Origin: Serinicoccus marinus DSM 15273
GTDB lineage: Bacteria > Actinomycetota > Actinomycetes > Actinomycetales > Dermatophilaceae
DNA length: 64,000 bases
Assembly: GCF_008386315.1 (NCBI RefSeq)
Contig: NZ_CP043808.1
Span: 2,728,001 to 2,792,000, forward strand
Reading direction: 5' to 3'
Under the pieces are notes generated by a model. The model saw only the letters and a list, made by a program, of their open reading frames with translations, was not told where the DNA came from and did not search any database. The translations under genes were made by a program, and so were the position numbers. This document shows, in pieces, positions 1 to 8,404 of this stretch (within the stretch, counting starts at the first letter, position 1; each line of letters starts with the position of its first letter).

Positions 1-230
1 TTGTACGGTAGTGCTCACTGGGCAGGGTTGCCCAGTGGTTGGTCTCGAACTCGACGGGTGGGACGAGTCCGATCTCGCCGTGAAGTCGTCGGTGGTTGAA
101 CCAGTCGACGTACTCGGCGACCGCGACCTCGACGTCGACGACCGACTTCCAGCCGCCCTTCGGTCGCATGACGGGGTTGCGGATGCACTCGGCCTTGAAC
201 AGCGAGTTGAGCGCCTCGGCCATCGCGTTG
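1..230 (-). pseudogene. 3' fragment of IS-A orfB (IS3-family transposase), cut by IS110
   Basis: Read on the minus strand this stretch encodes a typical IS3-family transposase C-terminus: it opens with NAMAEALNSLFKAE, which carries the third acidic residue (Glu) of the DDE triad, followed by a motif ending YVDWFNHRRLHGEIGLVPP. The window edge cuts it before the stop codon. The missing upstream coding sequence is found at 1646-1695 and 3207-3878, so this is the displaced tail of the same gene and not a separate element. The break falls exactly between the codons for SYD and NAMAE, where the IS110-family element sits. Confidence 0.85.
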
Positions 231-255
231 ATGCTCCTATAGATCGTCAAGTCGA

Positions 256-1401
256 TCAGGCGACCATCTCGAGTTCCTCGTCTCGGTTGTGGGCGGTGGT
301 ATCGGGTGCTGGGAGGAGGCGGAAGAGTTCGCGTGCGAGGTAGCGCTTGAGGCAGCGGATGATCTCTCGTTTGGACAGGCCTTCGGCGGTGCGACGGGCC
401 ACGTAGTCGATGGTTGGTTGGTGCCATCGCATGCGGACGATGATGACTCGGTAGAGCGCGGCGTTGGCCTGGCGGTTCCCGCCCCTGTAGAGGCGGTGTC
501 TGTTGTTGGTCTTGCCGGACCCGGCGGGAATCGGGCACGCGCCGCACATCTTGGCGAACGCGGCCTCGGACTTGATCCGGTCCGTGTTGTCGCCGGCCGT
601 GATCAGCATCTGGGCGGCGGTGTCGTAGCCGACACCGACGGCCTCGACGAGGCGCGGCGCGGCGGCTGCGGTGAGGGCCTTCAGCGAGGCGGCGTGGGCT
701 TTGGCCTCCTCGTGCAGGCTCAGCCACCGCCTCGCCATCGAGGACAGCACGTGCCGCATCGCCGCGTCGGGCTCGGTGGGTAGGACGACTGTTGGTGCGC
801 CGCGCCGCACCGGCGGTAGCGGGGTCGGGCCCTCCAAGGCGGCGCAGGCGAGGACGAGCTGGTGATCGGTCAGCTTCTCCAACTCGGTCCGCAACGCCTC
901 GCTCCCGGTCGCCAGAGTCGCCTTGAGCGTGATCATCGCGGTCGTGCGCGCCTGAACGGCGCCGTCGTAGGCGATCTTGACCAACCTGATCGTCTCGACC
1001 TCGCCGTCAGCGGTCTTCGGTGTGGACAGGCCGTGCCCGGCCAGGAGTTGGCGTGCGGCGTGCTCGGCGTCGAGGGTGTCGTTCTTTCCCGCCAATCGCC
1101 GTTCCACGGCTCGCGCCGGGCGGGCGATTTCGTGGACCTCGTGGCCCTGGCGGCGTAGGTAGCGGGCCAGGCCGACACCGTAGGACCCGGTGCCCTCGAC
1201 ACCGAATGCGACCAGGCGACCCTCAGGGCCGATGAAGGCAACACAGAAGGCGACAAGCTCCTCGAAGCCGGCAAGGGTGGCGGGCACGACGAGGTCGCCG
1301 AGTCGGCCGCCCAGGCCGTCGATCGCGACGGCGACGTGGTTGTCCTTGTGTGTGTCGACGCCGACGATGACATCGTCGCGGCGAAGTTGCATGCTGGGCA
1401 T
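256..1401 (-). CDS. IS110-family transposase (DEDD/serine recombinase)
   Basis: This encodes about 381 residues. The N-terminal RuvC-like DEDD domain shows Asp16 in GVDTHKDNH, Glu69 in GVEGTGSYG and the Asp108/Asp111 pair in KNDTLDAEHAAR. The C-terminal domain has PAGSGKTNNRHRLYRGGN, where Ser295 matches the position of the catalytic serine in IS110 recombinases. The length is normal and no disruption is seen, so the enzyme may be active. The ATG at 1401 was chosen because it has a purine-rich GAGAGG upstream; an ATG at 1392 is an alternative, and an in-frame ATG at 1446 would extend into the leader. In this family the recombinase works with an element-encoded bridge RNA that chooses target and donor. 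Confidence 0.88.
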   Translation of the reverse strand: MPSMQLRRDDVIVGVDTHKDNHVAVAIDGLGGRLGDLVVPATLAGFEELVAFCVAFIGPEGRLVAFGVEGTGSYGVGLARYLRRQGHEVHEIARPARAVERRLAGKNDTLDAEHAARQLLAGHGLSTPKTADGEVETIRLVKIAYDGAVQARTTAMITLKATLATGSEALRTELEKLTDHQLVLACAALEGPTPLPPVRRGAPTVVLPTEPDAAMRHVLSSMARRWLSLHEEAKAHAASLKALTAAAAPRLVEAVGVGYDTAAQMLITAGDNTDRIKSEAAFAKMCGACPIPAGSGKTNNRHRLYRGGNRQANAALYRVIIVRMRWHQPTIDYVARRTAEGLSKREIIRCLKRYLARELFRLLPAPDTTAHNRDEELEMVA

Positions 1402-1645
1402 CGGGCTATGGGTTCCTCTCTCGCATTCTCCGGGCGCGGTGTCCATGGCTCAGCTGGCCGGAGTGGGCGGACAGGACTGCGATGAGACCCTGGTCGAGTC
1501 AGGCTCCTATCAGGTCACTGCCCACCCGGCCAGCAGCCAGGTGCACGCCACCACCCAGGGCCGACACGTCAACGCAAGGGCACCCAGCGGGGCCGGTCGT
1601 AACAAGGGTCAGACCCCAGGCGGTGGCGCAGACACGATCCTCGCA
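1402..1645 (-). ncRNA. Possible bridge RNA region in the IS110 left-end leader
   Basis: This is the non-coding stretch between the element's left end and its transposase start, the place where IS110-group elements encode a structured bridge RNA. It has the right size (about 244 bp) and no convincing open frame. An 8-bp word, GCTCCTAT on the plus strand, occurs both here (1503-1510) and at the opposite end of the element (233-240), as expected if part of the RNA mirrors a donor end. The word CAACGC at 1570-1575 also occurs across the target junction. These matches are short and could be chance; no folding was computed. Confidence 0.4.
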
Positions 1646-1695
1646 GTCATACGAGTCGCCCTTGGACCCGACCGAGGCGACGGCCTCGGCCTCGG
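1646..1695 (-). pseudogene. Middle fragment of IS-A orfB between two insertions
   Basis: Only about 16 codons remain. On the minus strand they read EAVASVGSKGDSYD, the conserved block that precedes the DDE glutamate in IS3-family OrfB proteins. IS-B copy 1 lies immediately upstream and the IS110 element immediately downstream in gene order. The word GGCCTCGG at 1688-1695 is repeated at 3207-3214 on the other side of IS-B and may be a target duplication, although the local sequence is itself repetitive. Confidence 0.85.
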
Positions 1696-1725
1696 AAGGT
1701 GTCAAGGCGGGTGAGACAGTTTCCG

Positions 1726-3128
1726 TCAGGCGGTCTGTATGAGGGCCTCCTGTGAGGGTTGGTTGATCCACGCCGCGGTGGGCAGGTTCGGCGCTTGGGG
1801 TCGGCGGTGGCCGAAGCGTTCGGGGTGGGCGGCGTAGGCCGCGTCCAGGGTGGCCTGGCGTTGGGCGCGGACCTGGGTGGCGGTGCCGTAGTGGACGCTG
1901 GCGGGGGTGTGCAGCCCGATCCCGGAGTGGCGGTGCTCGTGGTTGTAGTAGGCGAAGAACTGCTCCGCGAACGCGCCGGCGTCGGCCAGCGACCCGAAAT
2001 GCTCGGGGAAGATCGGGGCGTACTTGAGGGTCTTGAACGCCGCCTCGCTGTAGGGGTTGTCGTTCGAGACGTGCGGTCGGGAGTGGGACCGGGCCACGCC
2101 CAGGTCCACCAGCAGCTGGGCGACCGGTTTGGAGGTCATCGAGGTGCCCCGGTCGGCGTGGAGTGCGTCCGGGACCCCGTGGATGCCCATCGCCTGCTCG
2201 AGCAGGTTCTTGGCGATGTCGGCGTCCTCGCGGGCGGCGATCGTCCAGGCCACGACGAACCGGGAGAAGATGTCGAGCACGACGTACAGGTCGTAGTACA
2301 CACCCCGCTCCGGGCCGCGCAGCTTCGTGATGTCCCAGGACCACACCTGCCCCGGGCCGGTGGCCACCAGCTCCGGTCTGGTGCGGGCCGGGTGGGTGGC
2401 CTGGCGGCGTCGTTCGCCGGCCATCGCGTTCTCCCGCAGGATGCGATGCATGGTGGACTGCGAGCACAGGTAGGTGCCCTCGTCCAGCAGCGTGGCCCAG
2501 ACCTGCGCGACCGACTTGTCCGCGAACCGTTCGCTGGTCAGCACCGACAGCACGTGGGCCCGCTCGGCCGGTGTCAGCTTGTTCGCTGGCACAGGCCGCG
2601 GTGCCCGTGCACGTGGCGGTGGCGGGTTCTTGGCCCGGTAGTGGCCGGCGCGGGAGCGGCCCAGCAGCGCGCACGCCCTGGCGGTGCCGACGTGCTCGGC
2701 CACCTCGTCCACGGCTGGGTTGATCACCGCGGCGACCGCGGCGGTCTGTCCGCGCTCTCGGAGAGCGTCTCCAAGAGCGCGTGTGCTTTTCCCATCAGGT
2801 CCAGCGCCGCCTTGGTCCTGGCCAGCTCGGCCTCGGCCTTCTCCGCCCGGACCCGTAGCGCCTGCATCTCCCGCTCGCGCCGGTCCCGCGGTCTGCTGCC
2901 CAGCCCGGCCTGTGCACCCTCCGCAGCGGCCTTGCGCCACTCGGCGATGTGGGAGGTGTACAGACCCTCCCGGCGCAGGATCGCGCCTCGCTCCTCCCGG
3001 TCCGCGGCGTCGTACTCGGCCAGGATCGCCGCCTTGAACTCGGCGGTGAACGAGCGCCGCTTGGGACGGTCAGCACGAGGAGCCATGGCCCCATCATCGG
3101 CGCCGACGTCAGCAACCGTCATCGTCAT
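1726..3128 (-). CDS. IS-B transposase OrfAB (copy 1), made by -1 frameshifting
   Basis: OrfA (2724-3128, 134 residues) carries the helix-turn-helix region RRSFTAEFKAAILAEYDAA and a C-terminal leucine-zipper-like helix. OrfB continues in the -1 frame to the stop at 1726 and carries the DDE catalytic core: Asp in VWSWDITKL, Asp in LHADRGTSM and Glu in NPYSEAAFK, ending with the usual YYNHEHRHSGIG block. No separate start was needed for OrfB because a slippery AAAAG and a strong hairpin lie at the overlap. All parts look intact, so this copy could mobilise itself and its twin. Confidence 0.88.
2752..2790 (-). promoter_or_regulatory. Programmed -1 frameshift signal of IS-B (slippery site plus hairpin)
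   Basis: In mRNA sense (minus strand) the slippery run AAAAG (2786-2790) is followed after 5 nt by a hairpin with arms GCGCTCTTGGAGA and TCTCCGAGAGCGC around a 3-nt loop (2752-2780), paired throughout with one G-U wobble. The zero frame is OrfA and the -1 frame is OrfB. This is the standard layout of IS3-family recoding signals. The same signal lies at 5767-5805 in copy 2. Confidence 0.8.
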
Positions 3129-3188
3129 CTCAAAATGTCCGTTTCTCGCCCCGTGCGAGGTCAGTAGCAGATCAGCGGTGGTGTCTCA

Positions 3189-4201
<1,013 letters not shown>

Positions 4202-4255
4202 GTGCTCATCATCCTTCCCAGGATTCAGAGCCTCCACCAGACCCGGGGCGATTCA

Positions 4256-4300
4256 CTCACAGCCACCAGTGTCTCGGTCATGTCGACCCTCCTGCCCCAA
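4256..4300 (-). pseudogene. Start of a gene truncated by IS-A
   Basis: On the minus strand a strong ribosome-binding site (GCAGGAGGGT) precedes an ATG at 4281 that opens MTETLVAV. After eight or nine codons the reading frame runs into the IS-A end. This looks like the 5' end of an unidentified gene that IS-A entered. The fragment is too short to name. Confidence 0.35.
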
Positions 4301-4710
4301 CCGGGGCGATAGGGCCACTTACACCGTTAGAGCGATAGACCCTCAGTGTCGGTGCGACCGAATACAGTGCGTAGCGTGTCTTGAGATGGTCAACGAGGAG
4401 ATCGACATGACCGACGCATCGACGTCAACAACTGAGCCAACCGTGGGCGCCAACAGGGGCGTCAAGCGAGGACTGCCACCGCGCGCGCTTCCGGAAGCGG
4501 CCGAGGATGCGGCGACGCTGTGGGAAGTGGCGCGGCTGGGCACTGCTCCCTACATGACGTTCGCTACCAAGCTCGGTCGCCGATCCGCGTCGGGCGGCGG
4601 ATGGGATCAGCTCATGGCGGTGTTGCGGGGCTTTGGGCTGGTGAGGTTTGAGGGTGACCAGCAGATCGGCCTGACCCCGCTAGGCCAAGAGCTCGTCAAC
4701 GGCTCCGCGG

Positions 4711-6221
4711 AAGGTGTCAAGGCGGGTGAGACAGTTTCCGTCAGGCGGTCTGTATGAGGGCCTCCTGTGAGGGTTGGTTGATCCACGCCGCGGTGGGCAG
4801 GTTCGGCGCTTGGGGTCGGCGGTGGCCGAAGCGTTCGGGGTGGGCGGCGTAGGCCGCGTCCAGGGTGGCCTGGCGTTGGGCGCGGACCTGGGTGGCGGTG
4901 CCGTAGTGGACGCTGGCGGGGGTGTGCAGCCCGATCCCGGAGTGGCGGTGCTCGTGGTTGTAGTAGGCGAAGAACTGCTCCGCGAACGCGCCGGCGTCGG
5001 CCAGCGACCCGAAATGCTCGGGGAAGATCGGGGCGTACTTGAGGGTCTTGAACGCCGCCTCGCTGTAGGGGTTGTCGTTCGAGACGTGCGGTCGGGAGTG
5101 GGACCGGGCCACGCCCAGGTCCACCAGCAGCTGGGCGACCGGTTTGGAGGTCATCGAGGTGCCCCGGTCGGCGTGGAGTGCGTCCGGGACCCCGTGGATG
5201 CCCATCGCCTGCTCGAGCAGGTTCTTGGCGATGTCGGCGTCCTCGCGGGCGGCGATCGTCCAGGCCACGACGAACCGGGAGAAGATGTCGAGCACGACGT
5301 ACAGGTCGTAGTACACACCCCGCTCCGGGCCGCGCAGCTTCGTGATGTCCCAGGACCACACCTGCCCCGGGCCGGTGGCCACCAGCTCCGGTCTGGTGCG
5401 GGCCGGGTGGGTGGCCTGGCGGCGTCGTTCGCCGGCCATCGCGTTCTCCCGCAGGATGCGATGCATGGTGGACTGCGAGCACAGGTAGGTGCCCTCGTCC
5501 AGCAGCGTGGCCCAGACCTGCGCGACCGACTTGTCCGCGAACCGTTCGCTGGTCAGCACCGACAGCACGTGGGCCCGCTCGGCCGGTGTCAGCTTGTTCG
5601 CTGGCACAGGCCGCGGTGCCCGTGCACGTGGCGGTGGCGGGTTCTTGGCCCGGTAGTGGCCGGCGCGGGAGCGGCCCAGCAGCGCGCACGCCCTGGCGGT
5701 GCCGACGTGCTCGGCCACCTCGTCCACGGCTGGGTTGATCACCGCGGCGACCGCGGCGGTCTGTCCGCGCTCTCGGAGAGCGTCTCCAAGAGCGCGTGTG
5801 CTTTTCCCATCAGGTCCAGCGCCGCCTTGGTCCTGGCCAGCTCGGCCTCGGCCTTCTCCGCCCGGACCCGTAGCGCCTGCATCTCCCGCTCGCGCCGGTC
5901 CCGCGGTCTGCTGCCCAGCCCGGCCTGTGCACCCTCCGCAGCGGCCTTGCGCCACTCGGCGATGTGGGAGGTGTACAGACCCTCCCGGCGCAGGATCGCG
6001 CCTCGCTCCTCCCGGTCCGCGGCGTCGTACTCGGCCAGGATCGCCGCCTTGAACTCGGCGGTGAACGAGCGCCGCTTGGGACGGTCAGCACGAGGAGCCA
6101 TGGCCCCATCATCGGCGCCGACGTCAGCAACCGTCATCGTCATCTCAAAATGTCCGTTTCTCGCCCCGTGCGAGGTCAGTAGCAGATCAGCGGTGGTGTC
6201 TCACCCCATCCTGACGCACAG
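4711..6221 (-). mobile_element. IS3-family element IS-B, copy 2
   Basis: Base for base this appears identical to copy 1 (offset 3015 bp), with the same inverted-repeat ends. It lies antisense to the host gene it interrupts. The flanks share only GG (4709-4710 and 6222-6223). Removing the element and one GG restores the host reading frame, so insertion was clean. The identity of the two copies indicates recent transposition or gene conversion. Confidence 0.88.
4741..6143 (-). CDS. IS-B transposase OrfAB (copy 2), made by -1 frameshifting
   Basis: The product is identical to copy 1: OrfA at 5739-6143 with a helix-turn-helix and zipper helix, and OrfB in the -1 frame to 4741 with the DDE residues in SWDITKL, HADRGTS and YSEAAFK. 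The slippery AAAAG is at 5801-5805 and the stimulatory hairpin at 5767-5795. No inactivating change is seen. The gene runs opposite to the split host gene, so any read-through from the element would be antisense to it. Confidence 0.88.
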
Positions 6222-6746
6222 GGCCGACCCAACACGCCAACTCGCGGCTCGGCGCACCGCGCTCTTGACGTTAAAGGCCTACCGCGATCTGGTCGAGACT
6301 TTTGATGGCACCCCGGTCCCGGACGCGGCCGATCTCGCATACCGCCTCAAGTTCGAGTACGGGAAGAACGATGAGGTCGCCGGCAAGGCGGCCCAAGCCT
6401 TCCTTAACTCTCTTGCCTTCGCCAAGATGGTCGACGCGTCAGGCACCGTTCGAAAGAACGGCGCAGACGCCGCTGCAGAGCCCACTATTACCGACGATGA
6501 GGATGAGCAGGCGGACCTGATCGACGCTGCCTTCGACGGCGAAGACGAGGAGGACGAGGCGGACTCCGCCACTTCGCAGGCGGATATCGCCGCCCTTCCG
6601 CAGCAAGACACTGCACCCGACGTCATGCTCACTCAGCCCGGCGGCCAGGCCTCCAACGTAACGATCTCCGTCAACCTTGACCTGTCGCGATTCCATGCGG
6701 GCGAGGTCATCCAGATCTTGAACGCTTTGAAGAACTAGAACCGCCC

Positions 6747-7661
6747 ATGTACGACAGCGTCATCTTCGATTACCCGCCACAGAGGGTGCTCGAGGCGGTC
6801 CGCGACGTGGCCAAGCAGGAGCCCATTCACTCCGACCTGACGTACCTGCTTGAGCGAATGGGTCTGCTGCAGGACATTGATCTGACCGAGGCCGGCCGTG
6901 CGCTCTTTAAGCTGGCTTGGGTCCTGCGGCGCAACGGTGAAGCGATGTCAGCGCTTGGGCAAGCCGTGCGCGCGCTGGTCCCTATTCAAGTCGTTGAGCA
7001 AGAACTCGCCAGCCTGGGCCCCGTACCAGAGGAAGGCGTGCTCGACCTCCTGATCCAGCATCAAGCGGTTGAGTTGCCGGTCAGTGTCGAAGCCCTTCGG
7101 CCTACCTGGCGGTGGCTGAACTCCGTTGGTGTCCTCGTCTACTCCACCAAGATGAAGACGGTGCGTGCCCTCGCTCCGACTCCGGACGCCGCGCTGGCTG
7201 GCGAGATCCAGGCCATCGCAGCGATGATCTCGCCCAAGACTCCGTACCTCAACGTGGTCAAGCTCCGTCGGGTCATCCGACAACTTCGTGGGGTCGTATA
7301 CTGGGTCGATGCCCACTTCAACGCTCGGGCATTCGAAGAGTTGGCCGAGGAGTTGGACACCGCCCACGTCGGCGGCCTACGAATCCTCTCGGGCGACGGC
7401 GAGGGCATCTTATCGGCTCGTTCTGCCAAGGACCTAGAGCGGTTTGCAGCAGAGATGGGAGCTAAGGGTGTGGCTGTTGAGTGGCGGGTAGATCCGCGAG
7501 GAGCGCGCGACTGGCACGACCGCTGGTTAGCGGCCGAAGGCGTCTGCTGGAACGTCCCACCCGTCAATACGCTGTTCAAGAATGACTACTCCGAGATCAT
7601 CCCGAGCAGCGAGCGCCCTCCGCTGGAGGCCTGGTGGGAGCGCTCGTCACCCCGGGCGTGA
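6747..7661 (+). CDS. Uncharacterised protein with possible phospholipase-D-like C-terminal domain
   Basis: This encodes 304 residues and starts 8 bp after the split gene, so it is probably translated from the same message. I do not recognise the N-terminal half, which is helical and may hold winged-helix segments (about 20-60 and 95-140). Residues about 170-290 read like a PLD-type alpha/beta domain: VVYWVDAHFNARAFEEL, then VDPRGARDWHDRW with His257-Asp258-Arg259, then Lys278 and Ser282-Glu283 near NDYSEI. A comparable HDR...K...SE pattern occurs in MITD1-like and other PLD-like domains of bacterial conflict proteins, but the full HxK motif is not present. The function is inferred only and the assignment is tentative. 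Confidence 0.55.
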   Translation: MYDSVIFDYPPQRVLEAVRDVAKQEPIHSDLTYLLERMGLLQDIDLTEAGRALFKLAWVLRRNGEAMSALGQAVRALVPIQVVEQELASLGPVPEEGVLDLLIQHQAVELPVSVEALRPTWRWLNSVGVLVYSTKMKTVRALAPTPDAALAGEIQAIAAMISPKTPYLNVVKLRRVIRQLRGVVYWVDAHFNARAFEELAEELDTAHVGGLRILSGDGEGILSARSAKDLERFAAEMGAKGVAVEWRVDPRGARDWHDRWLAAEGVCWNVPPVNTLFKNDYSEIIPSSERPPLEAWWERSSPRA

Positions 7662-8404
7662 AGCTCCCCACTGGGCTTAGGACAGGGCGCTACTGGCCCG
7701 GGCCGTGTCGGCGGCCAAGCGGTCTCGTAAGCCCTTTACCGGCTCTCATGGCCTCCACGGCAGTTTGCGGGCTCGAGGTCGTAAGACCTTTACCGGCTCT
7801 CATGGCCTCCACGGCAGTTTGCGGGCTCAAGGCCTCGCTGATTCTCCCCGGCAGGTGGAACAAGATCTTAAGTTCGCCGCCAGCGCGGTGGCTCCGCTGT
7901 TCGGCGATGCAGGCCTCTTGGATCCGTTCCGCGCAAAGGGGAGGTGATTTTGATCCTCACCAAACCCGCCATTCTAATCCTGGCGCATGGATGCCTCACA
8001 CGGCATGGTCTCCCGACGGCCGGTTCGCCCCATCCGGACATCGGCGGTTGCGGGTTGTCCCGCACCTCCACATGTGCCTGCGGCACAAGTGCCCCGTCGG
8101 GATGGTGGCGGCTAGACGACCAGTCTGGCAAGGGATGCGTCGTCGGGTCGGCCGCATCATCCCCACAGCACCATTCGATCAATCGCTGCGGTCAGGCGGC
8201 GGGGCCTACCATTTGTGGCTGATGACACTGTGTAGGTGCACCGTCAATGCTTGATGGACATCACTAAGTGGACACTGGTGGACTCGCATCCAAGGCTACG
8301 CGATATGCAGCGTTGACCCTTACGGCTTGGTCGCAGTTCACATCGGGACAACCTTCAGATTTCTTGGTGACCAACGAAAGCAGACCACCACTCCGGCACA
8401 ACAA
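7662..8404. other. 743-bp intergenic region between convergent island genes
   Basis: No confident gene is seen. It holds the 54-bp tandem repeat at 7722-7830 and a weak frame (GTG 7705 to 7947, 80 codons) whose repeat encodes a duplicated FTGSHGLHGSLRA. The rest lacks good coding signal and no strong terminator hairpin was noticed, although the region separates two convergent genes. Confidence 0.5.
7722..7830 (+). repeat. Two-copy 54-bp tandem repeat
   Basis: The block CTTTACCGGCTCTCATGGCC and the bases after it occur twice with a period of 54 bp and only a few differences. Because 54 is a multiple of three, the frame opening at GTG 7705 gains an 18-residue duplicated unit. Whether the frame is translated is unclear. 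Confidence 0.8.

Larger units (their letters stand above)
231..1645 (-). mobile_element. IS110-family insertion sequence inside IS-A
   Basis: The limits were inferred by rejoining the two halves of the interrupted IS3 transposase gene: the codons for GDSYD end at about 1646 and those for NAMAE resume at about 230. The element is about 1.4 kb with one transposase gene and a roughly 244-bp non-coding leader upstream of it. No terminal inverted repeats or obvious target duplication are visible, as is usual for this family. Exact ends are uncertain by one to three bases because a base or two is shared between flank and element. Confidence 0.75.
4407..6738 (+). pseudogene. 272-codon winged-helix-like gene split by IS-B copy 2
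   Basis: The ATG at 4407 has a GAGGAG ribosome site six bases upstream. Codons run to 4710, then IS-B copy 2 interrupts, and the frame resumes at 6224 and ends at 6738. Removing the element plus one GG duplication restores an uninterrupted 272-residue frame. The first half (RALPEAAEDAATLWEV to GLTPLGQELV) reads like a winged-helix domain, followed by a helical part, a very acidic linker (DDEDEQADLIDAAFDGEDEE) and a short C-terminal motif, SVNLDLSRFHAGEVIQIL. The layout is reminiscent of DUF5343-type proteins, a tentative call. The next gene starts 8 bp downstream, so the two were probably one operon. Confidence 0.7.

Noticed and set aside
4774..6738. Plus-strand frame of 654 codons that appears to fuse IS-B to the host gene
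   Set aside because: The first 480 codons are the antisense frame of the IS-B transposase; the true host sequence resumes only at 6222.
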